A stretch of 64,000 bases of DNA. It comes from Sphingomonas sp. H160509. GTDB lineage: Bacteria > Pseudomonadota > Alphaproteobacteria > Sphingomonadales > Sphingomonadaceae. Positions 17,298 to 26,836 of this stretch are shown here, one piece after another. The translations under genes were made by a program, and so were the position numbers. The stretch covers positions 1,697,001 to 1,761,000 of the forward strand of contig NZ_JAMXSR020000002.1 in the NCBI RefSeq assembly GCF_024124765.2, given 5' to 3'. A model generated the notes under the pieces. It was not told the origin of the DNA. It was given only the letters and a program-made list of their open reading frames with translations, and did no database searches. Numbering within the stretch: the stretch's first letter is position 1; each line of letters starts with the position of its first letter.

Positions 17298-18500
17298 AAA
17301 CCCGCCTGCCTAAGCGCCTGATCGAGATCGTCGATCACGTCTTGCGCATCCTCGAGCCCGACGTTGATCCGCAACAGACCCTCGGTCACGCCCATCTCGA
17401 TCTGCTTGTCGGGCGACACGCTCGCGTGCGTGGTCGAGGCGGGATGCGTCATCAGCGAGCGCGAGTCGCCGATGTTGTTCGAGATATCGACCAGTTCGAG
17501 CGCGTCGAGCAATGCGTGCGCCTGTTCGCGCCCCTCGACCTCGAACGCGAAGATCGGGCCGCAGGCGTCCATCTGGCGCTTGGCCAGTTCGTGCTGGGGA
17601 TGGCTCGGCAGAAAGGGATGCAGCACGCGGGGGACGCGGCCTTCGAGGAATTCGCCGACCTTCATCGCGTTCTCGGACTGGCGGTGGATACGCAGGTCGA
17701 GCGTCTCGAGGCCCTTTAGCACAACCCACGCGTTGAACGGTGACAGCGTCGGGCCGGTGTTGCGGGTGAACGGCAGCAGCGTGTTGGTGATGAAATCCTC
17801 GGTGCCACAGACTGCACCGGCGAGCACACGGCCCTGCCCGTCCATCATCTTGGTCGCGCTGTACGCGGTGACGTCCGCACCGAACTCCATCGGGCGCTGC
17901 AAGGCCGGCGTGGCGAAGGCGTTGTCGACCACCGTCGTGATGCCGCGTTCGCGCGCGATGTCGCAGATCGCCTTCAGGTCGGCGATATCCATCGTCGGGT
18001 TGGCGGGCGTCTCGAAAAAGAACACCTTCGTCTCGGGGCGGACCGCGTCGAGGAACGCCTGCGGATCGCGCGCATCGACGATCGTCGTGGCGATCCCGAA
18101 CTTCGGCAGCAGCGTGTCCGTGAGCCAGCGGCACGATCCGAACGCCGCGCGGCCGCCCACGAGGTGATCGCCGGTCTGGAGCTGGCACAGCAGCGATGCG
18201 GTCATCGCCGCCATGCCCGTTGCCATCGTCCGGCACGCCTCGGCGCCTTCCAGCAGCGCGATACGCTCCTCGAGCATCTGCACGGTCGGGTTCTGCAGCC
18301 GGGAGTAGGTCATCCCCCTCCTGCTCGCCGGCAAAGCGCGCCGCGGCGTCGCCCGCCTTGTCGTAGCAATAGCCCGAGGTAAGGAACAACGCCTCCGACG
18401 TCTCGCCATATTCGCTGCGGGCGGTGCCGCCGCGGATGGCGCGCGTAGCGGGACGCCAATTCTGAGTGATCGAACGATCCTGGCCGGTCTTGCGCTTCAT
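17294..18500 (-). CDS. metZ: O-succinylhomoserine sulfhydrylase (frameshift)
   Basis: MetZ is a PLP enzyme that makes homocysteine from O-succinylhomoserine and sulfide. The C-terminal frame carries ALLEGAEACRTMATGMAAM, the PLP lysine in YSATKMMDGQGR and the typical NVGLEDAQDVIDDL end. The N-terminus MKRKTGQDRSITQNWRPATR begins at ATG 18500 in another frame. One extra base in the C run at 18314-18318 explains the split; corrected length is 401 residues, as expected. It heads metZ-apaG-LysR-GNAT. I recognised no SAM riboswitch in front of it. Confidence 0.93.
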
Positions 18501-18582
18501 GCGCGCCGCTTTGCCGGGGGAGCCGCGATGACAAGCCCGGGGACAAGCCTTGCGGGTGTGAAGAGGGGTGCGGAGTATCTCG

Positions 18583-18716
18583 ATCCTCCCCCGCCAGGGG
18601 GAGGTAGCGCCGAAGGCGACGGAGGGGGGAGGACCACACAACCGCGGTTACCCTTTCCTCCCCCTCCGTCTGGCAAGCGCCAGCCACCTCCCCCTTGCGG
18701 GGGAGGATCAAAGATC
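18583..18716. repeat. Intergenic palindromic repeat (CCTCCCCC...GCCGAAGGCGAC type)
   Basis: Inverted arms of TCCTCCCCC/GGGGGAGGA flank an inner inverted segment containing CCGAAGGCGACGGAGG. A near copy lies at 28389-28515. Confidence 0.85.
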
Positions 18717-18719
18717 CGA

Positions 18720-19820
18720 CTAGTACCGGCCCCAGGTGAATTTCGACGACAGCGCGTAGTTCCAGACTGCGCCGACCAGCACGCCGATCAGTGCCGAGGC
18801 CGCCCAGGCCCCGTCCCTCATCTCGTACAGGAACGCGGCGATGCCGACGTTGGCGACCGCGCCGACCGAGCAGATCACCGCGAACGACACCCAGCCGTCG
18901 ACCAGTTGCCGCCACCCCTTCAACCGCCGATCACGATACGTCAGCGCGTTGTTGAGGAAGAAGTTGAAGGTAAGCGCCGCCAGCGTCGCGACGATCTCGC
19001 CGACCAGGAAGTGCGTGCCGAACCCGACGAACAGCGCGGTCAGCACCGCCATGTGGATGCCGACGCCGAACACGCCGATCGCCGAGAACATCGCGAACCG
19101 CACCGGCACGACCCGCCCGAACATCCGGTCGTAGATCGCGATCAGATATTCCATCGCCACGACGTGATCGAGCTTGCTCTCGCCCTCGGTCCGGCACCGG
19201 AAGGTGTAGGGCACTTCGACGAAGCGCAGCGGCGTCGGCGAGGCGGTGAGCAGGTCGAGCAGGATCTTGAAGCCGATCGCCGACAGCGACGGCGAGAGGT
19301 GGCGGACGATGTCGGTGCGGATCATGAAGAAACCGCTCATCGGATCGTTGAGATCGCATTTCAGCACGCGGCGTGACAGCTTTGTGGCGAGCGCCGACTT
19401 GGCGACGCGGTCGCTGTCCCACTCGCCGGTGCCGCCGCCGCTGACGAAACGCGAACCGATCACCACGTCGGTATCGCCGTCCTTCAACAGGTCGAGCATC
19501 GCCGGCAGCAATGCCTCGTCATGCTGGAGATCGCCGTCGATCACCGCGACGACCGGCGCGGCGGTCGCGCACATGCCCTCGATGCATGCCGACGACAGCC
19601 CCCGCCGGCCGATCCGCTGGATCACGCGCACCCGCTTGTCGAGCCGGGCAATTTCGCGCGCGGCGTCGGCTGTGCCGTCGGGACTGTCGTCGTCGACGAA
19701 GATCGCTTCCCAGTTCAGCCCGACCAGTGCCTGGTCGAGCTTGGCGATCAACGTCGCGACATTGGACTTCTCGTTGAACGTCGGGATGACGACCGCGAGT
19801 TGCAGCAGGTCACCGATCAC
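18720..19820 (-). CDS. Glycosyltransferase family 2 fused to a GtrA-like membrane domain
   Basis: The N-terminal half is a dolichol-phosphate-mannose-synthase-like transferase, with VVIPTFNE, a VDDDSPDGT nucleotide-binding segment and the DGDLQHDE metal site. The C-terminal 130 residues hold four transmembrane segments of the GtrA type (FAMFSAIGVFGVGIHMAVLT, NFFLNNALTYRDRR). Such fusions charge polyprenyl phosphate with a sugar and help flip it for cell-surface glycosylation. Length is 366 residues from GTG 19820, or 377 from ATG 19853, which would overlap leuB. It is the last gene of the deacetylase-recO-leuB run. Confidence 0.9.
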   Translation of the reverse strand: MIGDLLQLAVVIPTFNEKSNVATLIAKLDQALVGLNWEAIFVDDDSPDGTADAAREIARLDKRVRVIQRIGRRGLSSACIEGMCATAAPVVAVIDGDLQHDEALLPAMLDLLKDGDTDVVIGSRFVSGGGTGEWDSDRVAKSALATKLSRRVLKCDLNDPMSGFFMIRTDIVRHLSPSLSAIGFKILLDLLTASPTPLRFVEVPYTFRCRTEGESKLDHVVAMEYLIAIYDRMFGRVVPVRFAMFSAIGVFGVGIHMAVLTALFVGFGTHFLVGEIVATLAALTFNFFLNNALTYRDRRLKGWRQLVDGWVSFAVICSVGAVANVGIAAFLYEMRDGAWAASALIGVLVGAVWNYALSSKFTWGRY

Positions 19821-19827
19821 TGGGCGG

Positions 19828-20874
19828 TCAAACGAGGTTAGCCAGCACTGCATCGCCCATGTCGCGGGTCGACAGCGTGCCGCCCAGATCGGGCGTGCGC
19901 ACGCCGCCGAGGATCGCGGCAGCGACGGCCGCTTCGATGCGGTCCGCGGCTTCGGGCAGGTCGAGCGAGTGGCGCAACATCATCGCCGCAGACAGGATCG
20001 CGGCGCACGGATTGGCCTTGCCCTGGCCGGCGATGTCGGGCGCGCTGCCGTGGATCGGCTCGTACATGCCCTTGTTCGAGCCGTTGAGCGCGGCAGACGG
20101 GAGCATTCCGATCGAGCCCGCGCACATCGACGCCTCGTCCGAAAGGATATCGCCGAACAGATTCCCGGTGACGATCACGTCGAACTGGCCTGGATTACGC
20201 ACCATCTGCATCGCCGCGTTGTCGACGTACATGTGGCTGAGCGCGACGTCGGGATAGTCAGCCGAGATCTCGATGACGACGTCGCGCCAGAGCTGCGAAG
20301 TCTCGAGCACGTTGGCCTTGTCTACCGAGAGCAGCTTGCCCTTGCGAGTGCGCGCTGTCTCGAAGCCGACGCGGGCGATGCGCGCGATCTCGGCCTCGTC
20401 GTAGCGCATCTCGTCATGGCCTTCACGCAGGCCGTCGGCGGTGGTGCGGATACCCTTCGCACCGAAATACACGTCGCCGGTCAGTTCGCGGACGATCACC
20501 ATGTCAATCGACCGGGCGATCTCGGGGCGGAGTGCGGAGGCGTCCTCCAGGCCCGCGAACAGCTTGGCGGGACGCAGGTTGGCGAACAGGCCGAGCTCCT
20601 TGCGCAGGCCGAGGATGGCTTGCTCGGGGCGGAACTGGCGTTCGAGCGCATCGCAGTCGGGATCGCCGACCGCACCGAACAGGATAGCATCGGCGCGGCG
20701 GGCGAGATCGAGCGTCTCGGGCGGCAGCGGATGGCCGACCGCCTTGTACGCGGCACCGCCGACGAGGCCTTCCTCATAGGTCAGGTCGAGACCGAGCGGA
20801 TCGAGCACGCGACGCGCCTCCGCCGTGACTTCGGGTCCGATGCCGTCGCCGGCCAGTATCGCGATCAAGGGCAT
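19828..20874 (-). CDS. leuB: 3-isopropylmalate dehydrogenase
   Basis: LeuB oxidises and decarboxylates 3-isopropylmalate in leucine synthesis. The 348-residue protein opens [16 protein letters not shown] and has the substrate and metal sites [22 protein letters not shown], and [19 protein letters not shown]. The NAD-binding region [18 protein letters not shown] is also clear. AGGAG stands upstream of ATG 20874; a longer frame is not conserved. It lies 42 bp after recO and 8 bp before the glycosyltransferase. Confidence 0.96.
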   Translation of the reverse strand: MPLIAILAGDGIGPEVTAEARRVLDPLGLDLTYEEGLVGGAAYKAVGHPLPPETLDLARRADAILFGAVGDPDCDALERQFRPEQAILGLRKELGLFANLRPAKLFAGLEDASALRPEIARSIDMVIVRELTGDVYFGAKGIRTTADGLREGHDEMRYDEAEIARIARVGFETARTRKGKLLSVDKANVLETSQLWRDVVIEISADYPDVALSHMYVDNAAMQMVRNPGQFDVIVTGNLFGDILSDEASMCAGSIGMLPSAALNGSNKGMYEPIHGSAPDIAGQGKANPCAAILSAAMMLRHSLDLPEAADRIEAAVAAAILGGVRTPDLGGTLSTRDMGDAVLANLV

Positions 20875-20915
20875 GTGCGTTTCTCCTGCGCGGCCCCTTG
20901 CCGGGCGGTGCGCGC

Positions 20916-21648
20916 TCACGCAACCGCCCTTTTGAGGCGATCGACCAGCCGGTCGCGCGCCGCCAACGGATCGGCGCGACGGTCGACGAGGATGTCGCGG
21001 GCGAGGAAGTGACCGGTCAACCGCAGGCCGTCGAAGATGTCCGGCCATGCCGCTTCGCCGCCTGCCAGCAGGAAGTCGGGTAATCGCAGGAGCTTGCTTT
21101 CATACCCGAACGCCGCCCCACGCGAGACGGCTGCGCCGCTCTTGGGCGACACGAAGCCAAGATCGTCCTCCGTTCCGGTCGCGACGCAGCGGTCGAGATC
21201 GAGTCCGAACCCCAGTTCCGCCAGCACCAGTAATTCGTACCGGACCAGTGCCGCCGCCCAGCCACGCGCAGATGGCGCGCTCTCGATCGCACCCAGCACG
21301 CCGTCGAGCGCGTCGTGGATCTGCGGATAGGGCTGTGCTTCGGGGGAGAGCGGCGGCGGCCAGCGCGGTGGCCCATTCGAGCGCACCTGCGGCGAGCGGT
21401 TCGCCGTGCAGCGTCGCGCGGCTGTGGACCAGCTCGGCGGTCAGCGAGGCGAGTTGTTCGCCGGTCCGCGCACGCCACTCGCCCTGGATCACGTTCGCCT
21501 GGAGCAGCACCGGTCGCATCGCGCGCGACCGTCCACCGCGGACGTAGCCGGGCTGAACGCCATCGCTACGGGTGAGCGCACGCACGATCGCGCCGTGTTC
21601 GCCATGCTGGCGAACGGCGACGACGATGGCGGAGGCGCGGAGATGCAT
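20916..21648 (-). CDS. recO: DNA repair protein RecO (frameshift)
   Basis: RecO works with RecF and RecR to load RecA at gapped DNA. The N-terminal OB-fold part ([30 protein letters not shown]) starts at ATG 21648. The helical C-terminal part with [23 protein letters not shown] is in another frame. One extra base in the G run at 21342-21346 accounts for the shift; the corrected protein has 243 residues, normal for RecO. The start is 3 bp beyond the deacetylase stop, so the genes are co-transcribed. Confidence 0.92.
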
Positions 21649-21651
21649 GGG

Positions 21652-22743
21652 TTACCTTGTACCGCTCTCGCTCGAAGGAGAGGAGAGATTTAGCCGCAGA
21701 TCGTCTCGGCCATGGCAAGCGTTCGCAAGCCGAACCGAACCCTCTGTGCCACGACCGAGGCGTGTCAGGTGCGCCGCGACCGGGGGGCGTTCCGAAATCC
21801 AGTTCGACCACAGCTGCTCCGCCTGTCGCCAGCGCGTGCGCACCGGGTCGGGGCCAAGCGGGACGTCGCCACGGTCGAGTTCGAGCACCGGGCGATCGGT
21901 GAAATGCGTGGTCGGCAACACGTCGCGCATCTCGGCGAGCATGGTGCACAACGCCTGGAAGCGGCGGACATGGACCGCGTTGGCGCGCGTGCCGCGGCGG
22001 TTGGCGAGTTCGAAGCCGTGGCTGACGATCGTCACCGCGGAATGATGCGACACCGCCGCATGTTCGAGCGCGTCGTAGCTTTCGCCCGCCGACAAGGCGC
22101 AGAGCTGGAAGGTGCGGATCCGGCCGCGGAGGTCCTCGATCACCGTCACCGGGACTTCGGTGATGCCGGTGCCGTTCGCGCGGCGGACCGGGGCGATCTG
22201 GCGTGCCGGGAGCGAGATACGGCTGGTGTGCGGCGCCTCCGAGCCGTTGTGGCTGCTGTCATAGGCGAAGCCCAGGCTTTCGAGTGCCGTCAGCGTGTCG
22301 TCGTTCGCGGCATAGCTGCCTGCGCGAAACGCGATCGGGTGCGGCGCGCCGGCCTCGACCAGCAATTCGGTCGCGCGAACGAGCAGGTCGATCTGCTCGG
22401 CAAGGCTGTACGTGTAAAGTTGGAACCGGTCGTGCGCGACTCCGCGATCGCCCGCTCGCGCGCTGGTCCAGTTGGGGTGGAGGTGGAGCTGGACCTCCTG
22501 GCCTGCGTCCAGGATCGTCTCGATCATGCGGCGGATCGGCGCCGGTCCGAACGTGATCGCGGGCATCGGGTCGACGAAGAAACACGCCTTCAGATTGTGC
22601 CGGGCCAGCTCTGCCAGTTGATAGCCCAGCCCTACCCCGGCCGGTTCCAGCGACCGCGCATAGATCGCGTCGCAATCCAGACCGGCGGCATGGTGGCGCC
22701 ACGCGAACTCGGTATCGATGGTCAGGAAAACAGGCGTAGTCAC
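21652..22743 (-). CDS. Polysaccharide deacetylase-family protein (WalW-like)
   Basis: The 363-residue protein begins TTPVFLTIDTEFAWRHH, the catalytic Asp region of the NodB-type deacetylase fold. It has the metal-site segment QLHLHPNWT and FRAGSYAANDDTL, the usual third motif. The fold suggests removal of acyl groups from a surface polysaccharide or a related metal hydrolase role, but the substrate is unknown. There is no signal peptide, so it is probably cytoplasmic. The start is GTG 22743, with a palindromic candidate operator about 40 nt upstream. Confidence 0.85.
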   Translation of the reverse strand: MTTPVFLTIDTEFAWRHHAAGLDCDAIYARSLEPAGVGLGYQLAELARHNLKACFFVDPMPAITFGPAPIRRMIETILDAGQEVQLHLHPNWTSARAGDRGVAHDRFQLYTYSLAEQIDLLVRATELLVEAGAPHPIAFRAGSYAANDDTLTALESLGFAYDSSHNGSEAPHTSRISLPARQIAPVRRANGTGITEVPVTVIEDLRGRIRTFQLCALSAGESYDALEHAAVSHHSAVTIVSHGFELANRRGTRANAVHVRRFQALCTMLAEMRDVLPTTHFTDRPVLELDRGDVPLGPDPVRTRWRQAEQLWSNWISERPPVAAHLTRLGRGTEGSVRLANACHGRDDLRLNLSSPSSESGTR

Positions 22744-22780
22744 GGATTAGTATGTAACAATCAGTAGTGAAAATGGCGTT

Positions 22781-22807
22781 GTGATTTTATACAAATCACC
22801 TTGATTT
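22781..22807. promoter_or_regulatory. Palindromic candidate operator before the deacetylase gene
   Basis: GTGATTT (22781-22787) and AAATCAC (22793-22799) form a perfect 7-5-7 palindrome around TATAC. A further TGATTT half-site follows at 22802-22807. On the minus strand it contains TATAAA, a possible -10 element of the deacetylase gene. The surrounding 150 bp are clearly more AT-rich than the rest of the window. Confidence 0.5.
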
Positions 22808-22897
22808 GAGTTATATTTTTTTCCCGATCCGGGACGTCATCATTCTTTTGCACGCACGGCGAAACGCTAGCTCCGCATCGCCAGAAAAATCTGCTCG

Positions 22898-24825
22898 CTA
22901 CCGCGAATGATAAAAGTCGTAGACTTGCTGGGCTACGCCTGCCGAAACACCCGGCGCCTGTTGCAGGTCCTGCAAGCTCGCGTTGCGCACCGCGCGGCCG
23001 GTGCCGAAGTGCATCAGCAGCGCCTTCTTTCGCGCCGGGCCGATGCCGGGCACCTCGTCGAGCGGGCTGGCGCCGATCGCTTTGCTGCGCTTGTCGCGGT
23101 GGACGCCGATAGCGAACCGATGGACCTCGTCGCGCAGCCGCTGGAGGTAAAATAGCACCGGGGCGTTGACCGGGAGCTGGAACTCGCGGCCGTCGAGCAT
23201 GTGGAACACCTCGCGGCCATCGCGGCCGTGTTCCGGTCCCTTGGCGATCCCGACCAAGCACACGTCCTCGACGCCGATCTCCTCGAGCGCGGCTTTCACC
23301 GTGTTAAGCTGGCCCTTGCCGCCGTCGATCAAGACGAGATCCGGCCAGTCGCCCGAATCGCGATCGGGGTCCTCGGCCTGCGCACGCGAGAACCGGCGGG
23401 TGAAGACCTCACGCATCATCGCGAAATCGTCGCCCGGCGCGGTATCCTTGTTCTTGATGTTGAACTTTCGATACTGGCCCTTGCGGAAGCCCTCGGGCCC
23501 CGCGACGACCATCGCGCCGGTCGCGGCGGTGCCCTGGATGTGGCTGTTGTCGTAGATCTCGATGCGTTCGGGCGGCTCGGCGAGGTCGAACAGATCGGCG
23601 ACTTCGCGCAGCAGCTTGGCCTGCGTGGTCGATTCGGCCTGGCGTCGCTCGATCGCCTCGATCGCGTTGCGCTTGGCCTGGTCCATCAGGCGACGGCGAT
23701 CGCCGCGCTGCGGGACCTGCAGCGTGATCTTGTAGCCGGCGCGTTCGCCTAGTGCTTCGGCGAGCAGCGCGCCTTCCGTCAGTTCGCGGTCGAGCAGGAT
23801 CTGCTTGGGCGGCGGGACCTCCCTCGTAGAACTGGCCGAGGAAGCTGGTCAGCACCTCGTCCTCGGGGACGTCGTTGGTGTGTTGCGGGAAGAAGCTGCG
23901 ATGCCCCCAGTTCTGGCCACCGCGGATGAAGAACGCCTGGATGCCGATCAGCCCGTCCTTGCACGCCATCGCGAAGATGTCGGCGTCGCCGACGCCCTCT
24001 GCGTTGATCGCCTGCGTGCCCTGGATGAAGGTGAGCGCGCGGAGGCGATCGCGGAGCAGCGCCGCGAGTTCGAAGTCCATGTTCTCCGCGGCGGCCTGCA
24101 TCTGCGCGCCGAGCTTCGCCTGCACGCCGGTCGACTTGCCGCCGAGGAAGGCCTTCGCATCCTCCGTCAGTTCCCGATACGCGGCCTCGTCGATCCGGCC
24201 GACGCACGGCGCCGAGCAGCGCTTGATCTGATACAACAGACACGGTCGGTCGCGGGTCTTGAAGAAGCTGTCGGTACAACTGCGCAGGAGGAACAGCTTC
24301 TGGAGCGCGTTGAGCGTATTGTTGACCGACCCGGCGCTGGCGAACGGCCCGTAGTAATTGCCCTTCGCGCGCCGTGCACCGCGGTGCTTCTGGACGCGCG
24401 GGAAGGCGTGGTCGTCGCGCAGGAGGATGAACGGGAAGCTCTTATCGTCGCGCAGCAGCACGTTGTAGGCGGGGCGATAGCGCTTGATGAGTTGCGATTC
24501 GAGCAGCAGCGCCTCGGCTTCGTTGTTCGTGGTGACGATCGTCATCGAGCGGGTCTGCGACACCATCCGCTGGAGGCGCTTGGTCAGCCGCTCGACCTGG
24601 ACGTAGTTCGCCACGCGGTTCCGAAGCGCGCGCGCCTTGCCGACGTACAGCACGTCGCCGCGCGCGTCCTGCATCCGGTAGACGCCGGGGCGGATCGGCA
24701 GCGTGTCTAGCACGTTGCGGATCGCCGCTACGCCTGCCGCGAGGTCTGGCGCTTCACCACCACCGCGGACGGCGAACGTGGACTTGTCTTCGTTGAACCG
24801 GTCGGGGGAATTGGGGGGAGGACAT
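22898..24825 (-). CDS. uvrC: Excinuclease ABC subunit C (two frameshifts)
   Basis: UvrC makes both incisions in nucleotide excision repair. The GIY-YIG domain is visible as PGVYRMQDARGDVLYVGKARALRNRV. It is followed by a cysteine cluster CLLYQIKRCSAPCVGRI, an UVR motif (ENMDFELAALLRDRL), the RNase H-like nuclease with IEIYDNSHIQGT and VLIDGGKGQ, and a C-terminal helix-hairpin-helix with VPGIGPARKKALL. Extra bases near 23820-23822 and in the G run at 24804-24808 break the frame. The second correction restores ATG 24825 and the conserved RFNEDKSTFAVRGG start, giving 641 residues. Confidence 0.94.
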
Positions 24826-24892
24826 CGTTGAGGAATCTAGGGAGTGCGAGGGGGTTATGCCAGCGGTCGCCTTTGGCGCTGGAGAAGTGATT

Positions 24893-25120
24893 TTCACGCG
24901 AAGGCGCAAAGGCGCAAAGAGAAGATCGATTTCGCGCAGAGGCGCAGAGGACGCTGAGAGAAGGGTCGATCGGAATTAGCGTCCGTTCTCAAACCGCCGA
25001 AGGCTCAAGATCCCTTTAGCAATCCGAAGAACAGTCCAGAGCGCAACTCCTCCGCGCTCTCTGCGCCTCTGCGCGAACCAATCTTCCTTCTCTTCGCGCC
25101 TTTGCGCCTTCGCGTGAAAC
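24893..25120. repeat. Long imperfect inverted repeat with GCGCAAAG-type units
   Basis: A left arm of about 68 bp (24893-24960) and a right arm of about 70 bp (25047-25120) are roughly 85-90 percent complementary. Both contain TTCACGCGAAGGCGCAAAGG and a GCGCAGAGGCGCAGAG segment. About 85 bp of unrelated sequence lies between the arms. The element fills most of the gap between uvrC and sugE; I see no gene in it. Confidence 0.8.
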
Positions 25121-25154
25121 AACCTTCTCGATGCCCTACGGGCGAAGGCAGCGG

Positions 25155-25475
25155 TCAGGTTTGGGCGAAGACCTTGGTGCCGACGATGCCGACGACGGTC
25201 AGTGCCATGAAGCAGGCCTGGATGCCGCTGACCTTGTCGCCGAACAGGATGACGCCGCCGATGATGACGCCGATCGCGCCGGCGCCTGTCCAGATCGCGT
25301 AGGCAGTGCCCGCGGGGAGGCCGCGCATGGCGAGCGCGAGCAGGCCCATGTTGACGAAGCTGAGGATGATCGGGACGCTGGAGGCCTGCCACGTGGCGAG
25401 GGTGGCGGCCCATTTGAGACTGAGCGCCCAACAGATTTCGGTGACGACGGCGACCGCGAGGATGAGCCAGGACAT
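25155..25475 (-). CDS. sugE: Small multidrug resistance-family exporter, SugE/Gdx type
   Basis: The 106-residue protein has four transmembrane helices and the family start WLILAVAVVTEICWALSLKWA, with the essential membrane glutamate (residue 13). WTGAGAIGVIIGGVILFGD is typical of the SugE subgroup. Members of this subgroup export guanidinium or quaternary ammonium ions by proton exchange as dual-topology dimers. It is monocistronic on the minus strand. The leader contains a hairpin that masks the ribosome binding site; I could not match it to a known guanidine riboswitch with confidence. Confidence 0.93.
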   Translation of the reverse strand: MSWLILAVAVVTEICWALSLKWAATLATWQASSVPIILSFVNMGLLALAMRGLPAGTAYAIWTGAGAIGVIIGGVILFGDKVSGIQACFMALTVVGIVGTKVFAQT

Positions 25476-25482
25476 AGTTGTT

Positions 25483-25504
25483 CTCCAACGGGCTCAGATT
25501 GGAG
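25483..25504 (-). promoter_or_regulatory. Hairpin covering the sugE ribosome binding site
   Basis: On the minus strand CTCCAA (25499-25504) pairs with TTGGAG (25483-25488) across a 10-nt loop. The second arm contains GGAG, the apparent Shine-Dalgarno sequence of sugE, 7 nt from its ATG. This could control translation, for example by temperature or ligand. Confidence 0.4.
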
Positions 25505-25575
25505 ACTCGGCCGCCGGAAACCCGGGAAGAGACGGCCGTCTGTGCAAAACAGGAAAAGCGCCGAGCGAACTACCG

Positions 25576-25651
25576 TTCCCCGCGGAGGCGGGGGTCCAGG
25601 GTTGCGGGCGCTGTCCGATGAGATCCTGGGCCCCCGCCTTCGCGGGGGAAC
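25576..25651. repeat. Intergenic palindromic repeat (CCCCGCGGAGGCGGGG type)
   Basis: TTCCCCGCGGAGGCGGGGG pairs with the CCCCCGCCTTCGCGGGGGAA arm. It lies between atpF and sugE and may end F0 operon transcription. Confidence 0.8.
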
Positions 25652-25677
25652 GGCAGCGCATCTGGCGCCGCCCCAGA

Positions 25678-26295
25678 TTAGTTCAGGCGGGCGAGACCGG
25701 AGATCGCGCGGTCGACCATCATGCGGTCGGCGGCAGCGTCGTGGTGCTCGGCAATCAGGATACCGGCAGCCTTCGCCGCGGCATCGGCAGCCCGCGCGCG
25801 GACTTCGGCAATCGCAGCGCGCTCGGCGGCAGCGATCTTGTCCTCGGCCATCTTCGCGCGACGGGTCATGAGGTCCTCGGCACCAGCCTTCGCCTTGGCG
25901 ATGATCGCCGCGGCTTCGTGATGCGCGTGGGCCTTCATGGCTTCGGCTTCGACGTGCGCGGTCTTGGCCTTTGCCTCGTACTCGGTGCGGATCGCTTCGG
26001 CTTCGGCACGGAGCGCCTTGGCTTCGTCGAGCTGTGTACGGATGCCGGTGATGCGCTTGTCGAGCATCTTGCCGATCATCCCCGGAACCTTCTTCCAGAT
26101 CATCAGCAGGATGACGACGATCATCGCCACCGCGACCCAGCCGGTCGAGGTTAGGCCGAGCGCGGTGGGATCGGGCACATGCTCGACGCCGCCGGGTGCG
26201 GCCGTGTGCCCCTGGAGGCCCTGGCTGTCGATCGCACCCTCGGGCGCCATGCCCTCGCCGTGGATGACCTTTGCGGCCGAATCTGGATTAGCCAT
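25678..26295 (-). CDS. atpF: F0F1 ATP synthase subunit B
   Basis: The 205-residue b subunit forms the stator stalk joining F0 to F1. A roughly 50-residue Gly/Pro-containing N-terminal extension precedes one transmembrane helix (STGWVAVAMIVVILLMIW). A long Ala/Lys/Glu-rich coiled coil follows, interrupted by KKVPGMIGKMLDKR. The extension is longer than in E. coli b, as often seen in alphaproteobacteria that have both b and b-prime. It overlaps the upstream b-prime gene by 8 bp and ends the F0 operon. Confidence 0.93.
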   Translation of the reverse strand: MANPDSAAKVIHGEGMAPEGAIDSQGLQGHTAAPGGVEHVPDPTALGLTSTGWVAVAMIVVILLMIWKKVPGMIGKMLDKRITGIRTQLDEAKALRAEAEAIRTEYEAKAKTAHVEAEAMKAHAHHEAAAIIAKAKAGAEDLMTRRAKMAEDKIAAAERAAIAEVRARAADAAAKAAGILIAEHHDAAADRMMVDRAISGLARLN

Positions 26296-26782
26296 GCGCC
26301 GTCGTCCTGCGTACCGCGTCGGTCGCCGCGTCCAGGCTGACCTGGAGGCCGGCGACCTTGGCGGTCAATTGCTGTGCTGCTTCGGCGGCGACGCCCTGCA
26401 AGTTCGAGAGCGCCTCGGCCTTAGCGTTCGCGACCGCCAGATCGTGATGACCCAGACGCTCGGCGAGTTCGGCGTCGGCCGCGTGGACCTGCTGCTCGAA
26501 TGCGGTCGCCGCACGCTTCGCAGCGGCAGCCGTCTCGGCCTGCGCCGCAACGCGGGCCGCGTCCATTTCGGCCTGCCAGTTCGCCTGGACCGTATCGGCC
26601 TGCGTACGGGCAGCGAGCGCTGCCGCCAGATCGCCCGCGATTCGGCCTTCGCGCGAGTCCACGTTGGACACGATCTTTGGCACCATTCCCTTGCCGATCC
26701 CGAAATACAGGATGCCGAAGGTGAGGAGCAGCCAGAAGATCTGCGAGGCGTAGGTAGCGGCTATCTGGGAAATCTGGGGCAT
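26288..26782 (-). CDS. atpF': F0F1 ATP synthase subunit B' (b-prime)
   Basis: The 164-residue protein has a short start MPQISQIAATYASQIFWLLLTFGILYFGIG with one transmembrane helix, then a VPKIVSNVDSREGRI segment and a long alanine-rich coiled coil. It forms the heterodimeric stator with the b subunit, as in photosynthetic and many alphaproteobacterial enzymes. ATG 26782 is chosen; a frame from 26824 adds an unconserved stretch. The order is atpE, atpF', atpF. Confidence 0.93.
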   Translation of the reverse strand: MPQISQIAATYASQIFWLLLTFGILYFGIGKGMVPKIVSNVDSREGRIAGDLAAALAARTQADTVQANWQAEMDAARVAAQAETAAAAKRAATAFEQQVHAADAELAERLGHHDLAVANAKAEALSNLQGVAAEAAQQLTAKVAGLQVSLDAATDAVRRTTAHG

Positions 26783-26836
26783 GTCGGTCCTTCGTGAAAC
26801 GGCCGGGCACGGTCGCCCGGCCAATTCAGCGAGTTG

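Noticed and set aside
18500..18583. SAM or SAH riboswitch in the metZ leader
   Set aside because: The leader is short and I recognised none of the conserved core sequences of SAM-II, SAM-V or SAH classes.
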